Notes under the pieces: generated by a model
Told to the model about the DNA's origin: nothing
The model's database searches: none
The model's input: only the letters and a program-made list of their open reading frames with translations
Made by a program: the position numbers and the translations under genes
Source: Nitrospirota bacterium
Lineage (GTDB): Bacteria > Nitrospirota > Thermodesulfovibrionia > Thermodesulfovibrionales > JdFR-88
Direction: 5' to 3'
Length of the DNA: 18,678 nt
Assembly (NCBI GenBank): GCA_021812785.1
Contig: JAKAMR010000058.1
Location: 1 to 18,678, forward strand
Shown here: positions 7,720 through 15,910 of the stretch, in pieces
Position numbering within the stretch: the first letter of the stretch is position 1
How the letters are laid out: every line of letters starts with the position of its first letter

Positions 7720-9189
7720 ATGAATACTGAGCATTCCATTCAAAACCGGCCCAAACGGATATTATTTGTAAATCCGGCTAAAAAAGAAGGATTTTACACT
7801 GACCGGATTCACATGGGGTTGAGCCTTTTAGGCAGCATTCTTTCCAAGGAAGGGCATGAAGTAAAAATAATCGATTATGCCTATTTGCGCAGCCTGCGGC
7901 AATGCCCATCCATTGAATCCATTATCAACGATTTTTTACCGGACGTAATAAGTGTTACTATTTTTACATACCACTATACCGCATGCCAGGAGATGCTTGA
8001 CCGGATTTCAAAATGCAGCAATGCGCCTATAATTGTGGGCGGGCCCCATGTTACTTTGTTTCCGCAAGACTTCATGAACGATAAACGGATCAGCTACATT
8101 GTACGGGGTGAAGCTGAAAAGATAATCGCCGAGACTGTTAGAAACGCTTCACACCAGCTTGTGCCAGTAGTTATCAATGCCCCCGCCCCTGAGCCTCAAG
8201 AAATTCCCGAGGTAAATCTGGGCATAGCAGCGGGCAGCGAGTTCCTGAAGGATTATCAAATACAATTAAGCCGCGGATGTCCTTTTACTTGCAGTTTTTG
8301 CAATGTAAAGTCTATTGCGGGAAGAAAGGTTCGCGCAAGAGACTTGGATACCTGCATTCATCAGATTGAAAAGGCGCTGGCGGAATTCCCAAACATAGAA
8401 AGCGTTTCGATTACGGATGACTGCCCCACTTTCAATAAGGAACGTTTCAAGCAATTTTTAAAGAAATTTGCCAGCAAAAAATTTAATGTAACCTTAACAA
8501 TTGACAATATGCGCGCTGACTTGATCGACGAGGAAATGCTTGATCTCTATGTATCGGCGGGCGGCAAAAATATCTGCCTTGGCGTGGAAAGCGCCCACCC
8601 TGAGGTATTCAAAATGGTTCACAAGAGCGAGTCCCTTGATGACATCGTAAAAGCGGCCAGATTGATAAAGAAATTCAACTTGCAACTTGGCATGTGCTTT
8701 GTTATCGGGCTGCCTGGCGATACCATGGAAAGGCATTTAAGCTCCATTAAACTGGCAAAGGAGTTAAAACCTGATTATGCCTTTTGGAATATGTGCACGC
8801 CATGGCCGGGCACTGAAGTTCACGAATGGTTTAAAGAAAACGGAACTATCGGTGATTTGCGCGATTTTTCAACTTTAATTGTTCCGAAATTCATTTTTCA
8901 GGACCCTCCGGTCACATCAGCCCAATTTGGCAAGGAAGATCGCATCAGGGCCTGGCTTATGGCAAATCTGGAAACAAACAGCCTGTTATTTTTCAGCTTC
9001 GGCATTCGGAATATAGGAGGCTTTGTCAGTGAATTCATTGTGCTCCTGCGCCTGGCAAAAAAATATAAGCTAATCAAATCTGTTCCGGTTTATATGGGAT
9101 ATACCGTTAAAAGGTTCCTGCTTGAAACACGCAATTACTTAGCTGCCACAAGGCGCTCAAAAAGCCACCCTGGGCATAAACAAATATGA
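7720..9189 (+). CDS. Radical SAM protein with N-terminal B12-binding-like domain
   Basis: The 489-residue protein has an N-terminal cobalamin-binding-like Rossmann domain (PKRILFVNPA at 11-20; HMGLSLLGSILSKEGHEVKI at 31-50; IIVGGPHVTLFP at 104-115). The radical SAM core follows, with Cys187, Cys191 and Cys194 in RGCPFTCSFC (the CxxxCxxC 4Fe-4S motif). Later are SITDDCPTF, LGVESAHPEVFKMVHKSES and MCFVIGLPGD, all typical of the B12-radical SAM class. The DxHxxG cobalamin motif is not evident, so B12 binding is doubtful. ATG 7720 is chosen because homology begins just after it and AGGGGGG stands about 12 nt upstream; the frame extends further upstream but looks non-coding. The stop overlaps the next ATG (ATGA). 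The role is likely modification of a sugar, lipid or peptide, but the substrate cannot be assigned. Confidence 0.85.
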   Translation: MNTEHSIQNRPKRILFVNPAKKEGFYTDRIHMGLSLLGSILSKEGHEVKIIDYAYLRSLRQCPSIESIINDFLPDVISVTIFTYHYTACQEMLDRISKCSNAPIIVGGPHVTLFPQDFMNDKRISYIVRGEAEKIIAETVRNASHQLVPVVINAPAPEPQEIPEVNLGIAAGSEFLKDYQIQLSRGCPFTCSFCNVKSIAGRKVRARDLDTCIHQIEKALAEFPNIESVSITDDCPTFNKERFKQFLKKFASKKFNVTLTIDNMRADLIDEEMLDLYVSAGGKNICLGVESAHPEVFKMVHKSESLDDIVKAARLIKKFNLQLGMCFVIGLPGDTMERHLSSIKLAKELKPDYAFWNMCTPWPGTEVHEWFKENGTIGDLRDFSTLIVPKFIFQDPPVTSAQFGKEDRIRAWLMANLETNSLLFFSFGIRNIGGFVSEFIVLLRLAKKYKLIKSVPVYMGYTVKRFLLETRNYLAATRRSKSHPGHKQI

Positions 9190-9878
9190 AAGAAATCTTT
9201 GATGACTATATAGATAATGCTTTTGAAGGCGAATACAAACAGGCTGATTTCAAGTTTGGGCAATTTGAGAAAAATTATAAGGCATTGTTCCCTTTTGACA
9301 AAAAAGCATTTCTGCTGGACATAGGAATTGGAAGAGGAGAAATGCTTTCTTGTATGAAAAACTGGGGATATGAAAATTACCTTGGCATCGATATATCGCC
9401 AAGCACGGTTAATTTTTGCCGTGGCTTGGGGTTGAATTGCATTTTAGTGGAAAATACTGTGGAATGGCTAGCTGACAATCAGCAAAAGTTTGACTTGATT
9501 ACTTTATTAGATGTTCTGGAACACATTAAAAAAAACGAGACAATCGGCTTCCTTCAAGCCGTCAGGGCGGCTTTAAAACTCGGTGGAACAGTAATAATCC
9601 AGGTCCCTAATTTGCAATCGCCTGATGGTCAACTGCATAGATACAACGACTTCACTCATGAATTTGGATATATAGAGCACAGCCTTGGCCAAGTGCTTAA
9701 GACAGCCGGTTTTAATCAATTCGAATTCAGAGGTTTTGAAGAAATTGTTTCAGGCGGATTTTTTTATAAAATACTGCGCAAACTATACTGGAATTTTGTG
9801 CGTTTTTCACGCTCTATTACTGGCAATATCAACCCGGCTATCCTCAATCCTGTTTTTTTTACAATAGTTAAAAAGTAA
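9186..9878 (+). CDS. Class I SAM-dependent methyltransferase
   Basis: This 230-residue protein has a methyltransferase fold like Methyltransf_23/11. It has motif I LLDIGIGRG (residues 43-51), the acidic end of strand 2 in YLGIDISPSTVNF, motif II-like FDLITLLDVLEHI and GGTVIIQVPNLQSPDGQLHR. Such proteins in glycan loci usually O- or N-methylate sugars or make terminal caps. ATG 9186 overlaps the radical SAM stop in an ATGA arrangement, and its own stop overlaps the next start (TAATG), so the three genes are translationally coupled. The DNA here is markedly AT-rich: 17 of 60 bases are G or C in 9181-9240, unlike the flanking genes. Acceptor unknown. Confidence 0.85.
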   Translation: MKEIFDDYIDNAFEGEYKQADFKFGQFEKNYKALFPFDKKAFLLDIGIGRGEMLSCMKNWGYENYLGIDISPSTVNFCRGLGLNCILVENTVEWLADNQQKFDLITLLDVLEHIKKNETIGFLQAVRAALKLGGTVIIQVPNLQSPDGQLHRYNDFTHEFGYIEHSLGQVLKTAGFNQFEFRGFEEIVSGGFFYKILRKLYWNFVRFSRSITGNINPAILNPVFFTIVKK

Positions 9879-11050
9879 TGTTCAGGTTTTATTCTCTGCG
9901 TGAGTTTTTATTATACCTGCTGGTAAAGTTCCTTTCCTGTGGAAAAAATTCACATAAAACAGGCCCACGCAAAAAGATACTGCTTGTCCGTTTAGATGGG
10001 ATAGGTGATTGTATCCTCTGGCTGGATTCCGCAAGCAAATTTAGGGATATCTACCCTGAAAAAGAATTTGAAATTACTCTCTTGGGCAATGATCTATGGG
10101 AGCCCTTGACGGAGGATATGCCGTTCTTTGATCAGGTTTGGCCGCTTAGCAGAAAAAGGCTGGACAAATTTTTTTATAAGCTCTCTACATTTTGGAAGAT
10201 TAAAAAAGCTGGATTTGATATAGCGATTCAGCCGACGTACTCAAGGGAATTTTTGACCGATGCATTCATTAAAATGAGCTGCGCGCCTGTGCGGATCGGC
10301 TCTCAAGGAGATCCTGCCAATATAAAATTCTGGCAAAAAAAATTAACTGATAAATGGTATACAGTGCTGGTTCCCGCTTCGGCTAAACCTTTAATGGAAC
10401 TGGAAAGAAATGCTGAGTTCATGCGTGGGCTGGGTTTAAAAAATGTGCGCGCTGGCCTTTACCAGTTCCGGCCGCACTTAAAACCTGCTGCCACTCAAAA
10501 TGAAAATTTCTATATTCTTTTCCCTGGAGCGTCTTGGACTGGCAAGATGTGGCCCGCATCACGGTTTTTGGAGATTGCTAGGCGGCTTCATGATGCAAAA
10601 AAATGGGAAGGGATTATTTGCGGCGGCTCAACCGAAACTGAACTTGCGGAGAAAATTATGAAAGCTTCGGACGTGCCTATGAAAAACCTGGCCGGTAAAA
10701 CCTCACTACATGATCTGATAAATCTGATCAACAGGGCTCAAATGATCATAACCAACGACACGGCAGCTGTGCATATCGCTGCCGCTTGTGAAACACCCGC
10801 GGTCTGCATTCTCGGAGGTGGGCATTTCGGCAGATATATGCCATACAAACTGGAACAAAGCACATATAAAATAATACCTGTTGGCATTTTCCCCAGGATG
10901 GACTGCTTTAATTGCAATTGGCATTGTATTTACAAAATTCCAGATGGCGAGCCTAAGCCTTGCATTTCAAGCATTTCGGTAGATGAGGTCTGGATCAAAA
11001 TTGAGGAACTGCTAAATAAGCATACACTTTGGTCCGCGCAGGATAAGTGA
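9878..11050 (+). CDS. Glycosyltransferase family 9 (heptosyltransferase-like)
   Basis: The 390-residue protein has the GT9/ADP-heptose transferase pattern: KKILLVRLDGIGDCILWLDS near the N-terminus (about residues 32-51), FYILFPGASWTGKMWPASRF opening the second domain, and the nucleotide-sugar site MIITNDTAAVHIAAACETPA followed by CILGGGHFGRYMPY. The C-terminal Cys-rich segment (DCFNCNWHCIY, then PCI.SI) is common in this family. A short hydrophobic/basic N-terminal extension (residues 4-18) may associate with the membrane. It should transfer a sugar, possibly a heptose, from a nucleotide donor to the growing glycan on the cytoplasmic face. The start overlaps the previous stop by one base. It is the last intact gene before the scar at 11095. 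Confidence 0.88.
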   Translation: MFRFYSLREFLLYLLVKFLSCGKNSHKTGPRKKILLVRLDGIGDCILWLDSASKFRDIYPEKEFEITLLGNDLWEPLTEDMPFFDQVWPLSRKRLDKFFYKLSTFWKIKKAGFDIAIQPTYSREFLTDAFIKMSCAPVRIGSQGDPANIKFWQKKLTDKWYTVLVPASAKPLMELERNAEFMRGLGLKNVRAGLYQFRPHLKPAATQNENFYILFPGASWTGKMWPASRFLEIARRLHDAKKWEGIICGGSTETELAEKIMKASDVPMKNLAGKTSLHDLINLINRAQMIITNDTAAVHIAAACETPAVCILGGGHFGRYMPYKLEQSTYKIIPVGIFPRMDCFNCNWHCIYKIPDGEPKPCISSISVDEVWIKIEELLNKHTLWSAQDK

Positions 11051-11094
11051 TTATTTTTGCAAAAACAAAATATATAATTTAAGATAGATAATTT

Positions 11095-11241
11095 ATGGGA
11101 AAAAAGGCTTTAATAATAGGCATTACAGGGCAGGACGGCTCCTATCTAGCTGGGCTTTTACTCTCGAAGGGATACTGGAAAGCGCGGATGTTATTCATTT
11201 CCCCCTTTCAATATATGGGCAGGCCCGCATTTGAGAGTTGA
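11095..11241 (+). pseudogene. Truncated gmd copy: 5' end of GDP-mannose 4,6-dehydratase
   Basis: From ATG 11095 the frame reads [20 protein letters not shown] and continues LLLSKGY, matching the first 27 residues of the intact gmd at 6357. Homology stops abruptly at about 11175, and an unrelated tail runs to TGA 11239-11241. By hand count 67 of 81 bases agree with the intact copy, including 26 identical bases (11122-11147 against 6384-6409). TATAAT stands upstream at about 11073. The fragment lacks the catalytic Tyr and Lys and cannot be a dehydratase. The differences, many at third codon positions, suggest a diverged allele rather than a very recent duplication. Confidence 0.85.
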
Positions 11242-11338
11242 AAATATAAAAAACGGCATAAAACAAATTGGAAAGATCAGATGGCAAAATCTGGCGAAAA
11301 ATTTCGTAAGTGCATACAAGAAGGCCATAAAAAAATGA
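11177..11338 (+). pseudogene. Orphan C-terminal coding tail fused to the gmd fragment
   Basis: In the frame ending at TGA 11336-11338, the stretch after the gmd homology gives a plausible protein tail: [20 protein letters not shown] followed by QNLAKNFVSAYKKAIKK. It is basic and helical. It has no start or SD of its own, and its frame differs from the gmd fragment. The stop overlaps the probable start of the next gene in an ATGA arrangement, as if it were once the end of an intact, translationally coupled upstream gene. Similar basic tails occur in radical SAM and glycosyltransferase proteins, but the family cannot be fixed. Confidence 0.45.
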
Positions 11339-12207
11339 ATGCGTTGAATTCCAGCACTTCAAATACAGTCCCGCAAAAGGACTATCTTAAGATTCTTCTT
11401 GATTATTATTACCCTATATATTTTATCTCTCTTTTCAGAGCCCATGAACTCTATAGCGTTGAGCCTTATATATCACTTCTAAAAGACCCGATTCTTGATC
11501 TCGGCTGCGGTGATGGCTTTATATCCAAATTATTGTTTGGCAGGCAGCTGGCTTATGGCATTGATCCGTCGCCCGATGCAATTCGGAATGCCGATAGAAT
11601 TAAAGCATATGGTAAAACATTCATAGGGGATGCACATAACATACCTTTGGATGATTGTTCATTGGGCGGGATTTTTAGCAATTGCGTCCTGGAGCATATA
11701 CCTGATATTGAGCCTTTAATAAAGGAAATTTCACGCGTACTTAAACCCGGGGCATACTTCATAGCCACTGCACTTTCGCCGTTTTATTACAGTTTAAATC
11801 CAGTTTTCAGCTATGCTGAAAAGCACGGTTTAATAGGCGTTAAAAACAAAATGATAAAAGCGGAAAATGCTTTGCATAATCATGTCTCTGTACTCTATGT
11901 TAATGAATATGACGAGATTTTCCGGGCAAATGGGATGAAACTTGAAAAGAGCAGACATTACATTACCTCAAGCGAAATGGCAATGCACACTTGCTGGATG
12001 GGTACATTAAGCAAATATATTATCCCCTATCCCGCTTTTTTGACGCACAACGGCTTACTGCTCCGGTTTCTTTATATAAAATACAGGCAATCGCATCGTA
12101 CTAGGAATATTCAAAAATTCTACGAAAAATTCCATGACATCTGTTATAAAAAAGGCGATCCTCACGATTCGGGCATAGGCCAGATATTAATAGCCAGGAA
12201 GGGATAA
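11335..12207 (+). CDS. Class I SAM-dependent methyltransferase (Methyltransf_11-like)
   Basis: From ATG 11335 the product is 290 residues. Motif I is PILDLGCGDGFISKLLF (residues 52-68), followed by AYGIDPSPDAIRNADRI, FIGDAHNIPLDDCSLGGIFS, NCVLEHIPD and SRVLKPGAYFIATALSPF. This is a canonical UbiE/Methyltransf_11 layout, with a longer C-terminal region that includes a hydrophobic stretch (YIIPYPAFL). It probably methylates a sugar or a carrier-linked intermediate; the acceptor is unknown. An upstream in-frame ATG at 11281 adds 18 residues with a possible GGAAAG site. I prefer 11335 because 11281-11335 appears to encode the tail of a former gene in another frame and 11335 makes an ATGA overlap. 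The next gene follows 4 nt after the stop. Confidence 0.82.
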   Translation: MNALNSSTSNTVPQKDYLKILLDYYYPIYFISLFRAHELYSVEPYISLLKDPILDLGCGDGFISKLLFGRQLAYGIDPSPDAIRNADRIKAYGKTFIGDAHNIPLDDCSLGGIFSNCVLEHIPDIEPLIKEISRVLKPGAYFIATALSPFYYSLNPVFSYAEKHGLIGVKNKMIKAENALHNHVSVLYVNEYDEIFRANGMKLEKSRHYITSSEMAMHTCWMGTLSKYIIPYPAFLTHNGLLLRFLYIKYRQSHRTRNIQKFYEKFHDICYKKGDPHDSGIGQILIARKG

Positions 12208-12211
12208 ACTG

Positions 12212-13030
12212 GTGCTTGTATCCGTTATCACAATTACCTTCAACAGCAAAAAATATCTTGAACATACCATTCAAAGTGTTTTAGATCAGGATTATTCCGA
12301 TATCGAATATATAATTGTGGACGGCGGCTCCACCGATGGAACGCTGGATATAATCCGCAAATATGAAACCAGGATAGCTAAATGGATCTCTGAACCCGAC
12401 AAGGGCATCTCCGATGCGTGGAACAAGGGTATAAAAATGTCCTCAGGGGAAATTATAGGTCTTATTAATTCTGACGATTATTATGAACCTGGGGCGCTGA
12501 AAGCTGTAGCCGACATATTCAGGGAAAACCCGGCGGTAGATATCATCCACGGCAATTTGCGCTTATGGAACGCCATGGAAAATTCCTTTGCAATCGAAAA
12601 ACCTCCTTCGGAACCGGAGAAAACTGCCTGGAGGAAAAAGCTTGCCTGGCATCCAACGGTCTTTGTACGGAGGCGGGCTTATGAAAAATTCGGACTTTTC
12701 GACCTCTCTTACAGGTTCGCTATGGATTACGAGCTGATTTTAAGATTTATTAAGTCCGGTGCGGGCCTTTTTTATATCGACCGAGTACTGGCTAATATGA
12801 GAACAACGGGCATTACCAACAGGTTTTACCGAGAAAACGACAAAGAAGTAAGGTATATCTGTTTAAAATACGGATATAATCGGCTGCTAGTACATGGTTA
12901 TTATTATTGGATGGCATTGTTTCCGCCCATAGAACGCAATTGCGGAAAGTTTATAAAACAGCTTGGCCTCTCCTTCATAATCACTTTGTATAGAAAGGTA
13001 TTCTATCCAGGTGTGCCAAAAGACTATTAA
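12212..13030 (+). CDS. Glycosyltransferase family 2 (GTG start)
   Basis: This 272-residue GT-A enzyme begins at GTG 12212, with AGGAAGGG about 10 nt upstream. The N-terminal nucleotide-sugar fold reads VSVITITFNSKKYLEHTIQS, followed by YIIVDGGSTDGTLDII, WISEPDKGISDAWNKG and the metal-binding region LINSDDYY (Asp88/Asp89). The acceptor-side segment is HPTVFVRRRAYEKFGLFD, then FAMDYELILRF. These features match the WcaA-like cluster that acts in colanic-acid-type and O-antigen assembly. It should add one sugar from a UDP- or GDP-donor to the lipid-linked intermediate; the specificity cannot be read from sequence. There is no membrane helix. A 70-nt gap without a clear element separates it from the next GT2 gene. 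Confidence 0.9.
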   Translation: MLVSVITITFNSKKYLEHTIQSVLDQDYSDIEYIIVDGGSTDGTLDIIRKYETRIAKWISEPDKGISDAWNKGIKMSSGEIIGLINSDDYYEPGALKAVADIFRENPAVDIIHGNLRLWNAMENSFAIEKPPSEPEKTAWRKKLAWHPTVFVRRRAYEKFGLFDLSYRFAMDYELILRFIKSGAGLFYIDRVLANMRTTGITNRFYRENDKEVRYICLKYGYNRLLVHGYYYWMALFPPIERNCGKFIKQLGLSFIITLYRKVFYPGVPKDY

Positions 13031-13100
13031 TTTGCATTACCGGCTAGCAGTTTTATTTAGGCTTACGATTTAAAGGCGAGTTTGCGGCTGTGTAATAACC

Positions 13101-14060
13101 ATGAAAAAGGTTTCAATAATGATTCCCACGTATAACCAGGCGCATTACCTCGGGCAGGCAATAGGCTCCGCTTTGGTTCAGGATTACGGGAACCTGGAAG
13201 TCGTAATTTCTGACGATTGCTCAACGGATGAAACCCCCGCGACGGTCCAAAAATTCAATGACCCCAGAGTAAAATATTTCCGAAACAAAACAAATCTGGG
13301 CCGGGTAGGCAATTACAGAAAACTTTTATATGAATACGCAAGCGGGGATTACGTATTGCTTCTGGACGGAGACGATTATCTCACTTGCCCGGATTATATA
13401 AGCAAGGCCATATCCGTTTTTGAAAAAGACGGCGATGTTGTTCTGGTCTTTTCAAACCATAAAACTCTATTTGAAAATTCCGGCCAGCATGCCTGCGCTG
13501 ATATGCATCTGCCCCTGATAATGAACGGCAACTGGCTTTTTTTAAACTATTACAAAAAAAACATCTGGATTCCCCACCTTACTGCGGTTTACAACAGGCA
13601 GGCTGCCCTTGCCATTGATTTTTACAGGCTTGATATTGAGAGCTCAGACTGGGAGTCCATACTGAGACTTATCCTTAACAAAAGGGTAGGTTTCATAAAT
13701 ACGGAGGCCGGCGTTTGGAGAATCCATCAGAGCAACCAGACATCCGCCTTAGATATTGAATTTAAATTGAAGAATATATCTTTTATTGATTCGGTAAGCG
13801 CTTATGTTTCAGAATTAAATGTTTTTCAGGCAAAAGAGCTGGAAGCATGGAAAATGCGTATGCTCAGGATTTTTCTTACCGGCTATTTCAGCAAATACAT
13901 AGGCCAGCGCAGATATAAGGATGCGAAGGCGGTCTTCATCCTTGCCTCTAAGAAAAACTGGAAGCTAGCATTTTATTTAATATCGGGTGGTATGGCCCAG
14001 GGCTGCAGAAAAGTTCGGTCGGCAATGGCGAATAAACCCAGTCAGGGCAGTGCCACATAA
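13101..14060 (+). CDS. Glycosyltransferase family 2
   Basis: The 319-residue GT-A protein starts MKKVSIMIPTYNQAHYLGQA and continues with VVISDDCSTDETPATV, NKTNLGRVGNYRKLL and LLLDGDDYLT, where Asp89, Asp91 and Asp92 form the metal/nucleotide site. IWIPHLTAVYNRQAAL and SSDWESILRLIL mark the acceptor half, and a 60-residue helical C-terminal extension follows. It is different enough from the preceding GT2 to be a separate enzyme with its own linkage. The ATG has only a weak SD. The stop TAA overlaps the asparagine synthase start by one base (TAATG), so translation of the two is probably coupled. Confidence 0.9.
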   Translation: MKKVSIMIPTYNQAHYLGQAIGSALVQDYGNLEVVISDDCSTDETPATVQKFNDPRVKYFRNKTNLGRVGNYRKLLYEYASGDYVLLLDGDDYLTCPDYISKAISVFEKDGDVVLVFSNHKTLFENSGQHACADMHLPLIMNGNWLFLNYYKKNIWIPHLTAVYNRQAALAIDFYRLDIESSDWESILRLILNKRVGFINTEAGVWRIHQSNQTSALDIEFKLKNISFIDSVSAYVSELNVFQAKELEAWKMRMLRIFLTGYFSKYIGQRRYKDAKAVFILASKKNWKLAFYLISGGMAQGCRKVRSAMANKPSQGSAT

Positions 14061-15910
14061 TGTGCGGGATATTCGGATTTGCCGGCAGGGCCTCAAGGCC
14101 GGACCGTGATTTCCTTAAAAAAGCAGTAGACTCGTTTTCATACCGGGGGCCGGACGACGAGGGTTTCTATTTAAACGCGGACAGTACAGTGGGGCTGGCC
14201 CATAAGCGGCTATCTATTCTGGACCTTTCAGCCGCCGGGCACCAGCCTATGAGCGATGAGTCAAAAACCCGCTGGACCGTTTTTAACGGCGAGATATATA
14301 ACTTTCTGGAAATAAAGGAAGACCTGGAAAAGGACGGGGCCAGGTTTTCTTCCACCTCCGATACCGAAGTGCTCCTGTATGCCTACAAAAAATGGGGCAG
14401 CCAGTGCGTCAGCCGGTTCAACGGGATGTTCGCCTTCGGCATCTACAACTCTAAAAGAGGGAAGCTCTTTCTGGCAAGGGACCGGATGGGGAAAAAACCC
14501 CTCTTCTATGCCCTGGCAGGCGGCAATCTGGTCTTTGCCTCAGAGCTGAAGGCTATTCTTTCAACTGGATTTGTCCCTTTTGAGGTGGACCCATCCGCGC
14601 TCAATTTTTATTTCGCGCTAGGTTATGCGCCAAATGACAAATCCATGATCCGGGGCGTCAGAAAACTGCCGCCTGGGTTCTCCATGGAGTTTGATATCGC
14701 AAGCGGAAAAGCGGAAGTAAAACAATACTGGGATGCCCCCGCCTTTGAGGGCCCGCATGATGAAGACCGAGCGCTTGAAGAAATCGAGGAGATCCTGGTG
14801 GATTCCGTTAAGAAGAGATTGATGAGCGATGTGCCGCTTGGTGCCTTTTTAAGCGGCGGCATAGATTCCAGCCTTGTAGTGGCCTTTATGAGGAGGGTGC
14901 ATAACGGTGAGATAAAGACCTTCAGCGTGGGATTTGAGGGATCATCGAAAAATGAGCTGCGGTATGCATCCCTTGTGGCGCGCCATTTCGGGACCACCCA
15001 CAAGGAGATAATGGTGAAGGCTGATATGGGCGACCTGGAGCGCATCTCCGGCCTGCTGGACGAGCCCATTTATGACAACTCCATGCTGCCCACATATTAT
15101 CTGTGCAGGCACACAAGGCAGGACGTAACGGTAGCGCTCTCCGGCGACGGTGGCGACGAGCTTTTTGGCGGCTACATCCATTATCAGTCAGCCGATACGG
15201 CAAGAAGGGCTGGAAAGTTCTTTTTTCCCCCCTTGAATCTGCTGGCGCGGGCGGTTTCTTCCAGGCTGCGCGAAGGTGCGTTCGGCAAAAACACCCTGGC
15301 TGGCATCGGCATGGGGGAAAAGGCCTGCTTTACGTATCCAACCCAGATATTCAGGGAGGGCGAAAGGCAGAGGCTTTTAAGCACTCCCCCTGGAAAAACG
15401 GAGCTTATGGCGCCCAGGCTTTTCAGGGAATCCCTGATGAATGCGAAAAACTACGATTACATAAACCAGATGTGTTATGCGGACATAAAAACCTTCATGG
15501 TGGATGACATACTGGTTAAGGTGGACAGGGCAAGCATGTTTAATTCCCTTGAGGTCAGGTGCCCGATTTTGGACTATCGCATGGCCGAATATTCGTTCAG
15601 GCACCTACCCGGAGTTTTAAAGATACGTGGAGGCGCAAAAAAATATCTTCTTAAAAAACTGGCTGGCAAATACCTGCCCGCCGCGCTGGACCTGGAACGC
15701 AAGCAGGGGTTTGATATACCCGGCGACACACTTGGGGGCAATAAATCGAGGGTTCCGCAAAGGCTTCTCGATTTCGGGCCTAACGAGTTTGTATCCAGGC
15801 CTTTTATCGAAGCCCTTGCCAGGGACCAGATTTCCGGCAGGGGCCATCTTTGGCACAAGATTTTCGCGCTCTATTTCTTTTTGCGGTGGCTTGAGGCATG
15901 CAGAGGGTAA
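14060..15910 (+). CDS. asnB: Glutamine-dependent asparagine synthase-like amidotransferase
   Basis: The 616-residue protein begins MCGIFGFAGR, so after Met removal Cys2 is the class II glutaminase nucleophile. SYRGPDDEG, LAHKRLSILDLS (Arg50) and FNGEIYN complete the glutaminase site. The ATP-pyrophosphatase domain has the PP-loop LSGGIDSS (264-271) and later ALSGDGGDELFGGY. AsnB makes asparagine from aspartate and glutamine. However, AsnB-like paralogues inside polysaccharide loci often amidate uronic acids or act in glycan modification, and an upstream UDP-GlcA epimerase supplies a possible uronate substrate. Both active sites look intact. GC content rises again compared with the AT-rich centre. 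The last 13 bases overlap the start of the GT4 gene. Confidence 0.93.
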   Translation: MCGIFGFAGRASRPDRDFLKKAVDSFSYRGPDDEGFYLNADSTVGLAHKRLSILDLSAAGHQPMSDESKTRWTVFNGEIYNFLEIKEDLEKDGARFSSTSDTEVLLYAYKKWGSQCVSRFNGMFAFGIYNSKRGKLFLARDRMGKKPLFYALAGGNLVFASELKAILSTGFVPFEVDPSALNFYFALGYAPNDKSMIRGVRKLPPGFSMEFDIASGKAEVKQYWDAPAFEGPHDEDRALEEIEEILVDSVKKRLMSDVPLGAFLSGGIDSSLVVAFMRRVHNGEIKTFSVGFEGSSKNELRYASLVARHFGTTHKEIMVKADMGDLERISGLLDEPIYDNSMLPTYYLCRHTRQDVTVALSGDGGDELFGGYIHYQSADTARRAGKFFFPPLNLLARAVSSRLREGAFGKNTLAGIGMGEKACFTYPTQIFREGERQRLLSTPPGKTELMAPRLFRESLMNAKNYDYINQMCYADIKTFMVDDILVKVDRASMFNSLEVRCPILDYRMAEYSFRHLPGVLKIRGGAKKYLLKKLAGKYLPAALDLERKQGFDIPGDTLGGNKSRVPQRLLDFGPNEFVSRPFIEALARDQISGRGHLWHKIFALYFFLRWLEACRG

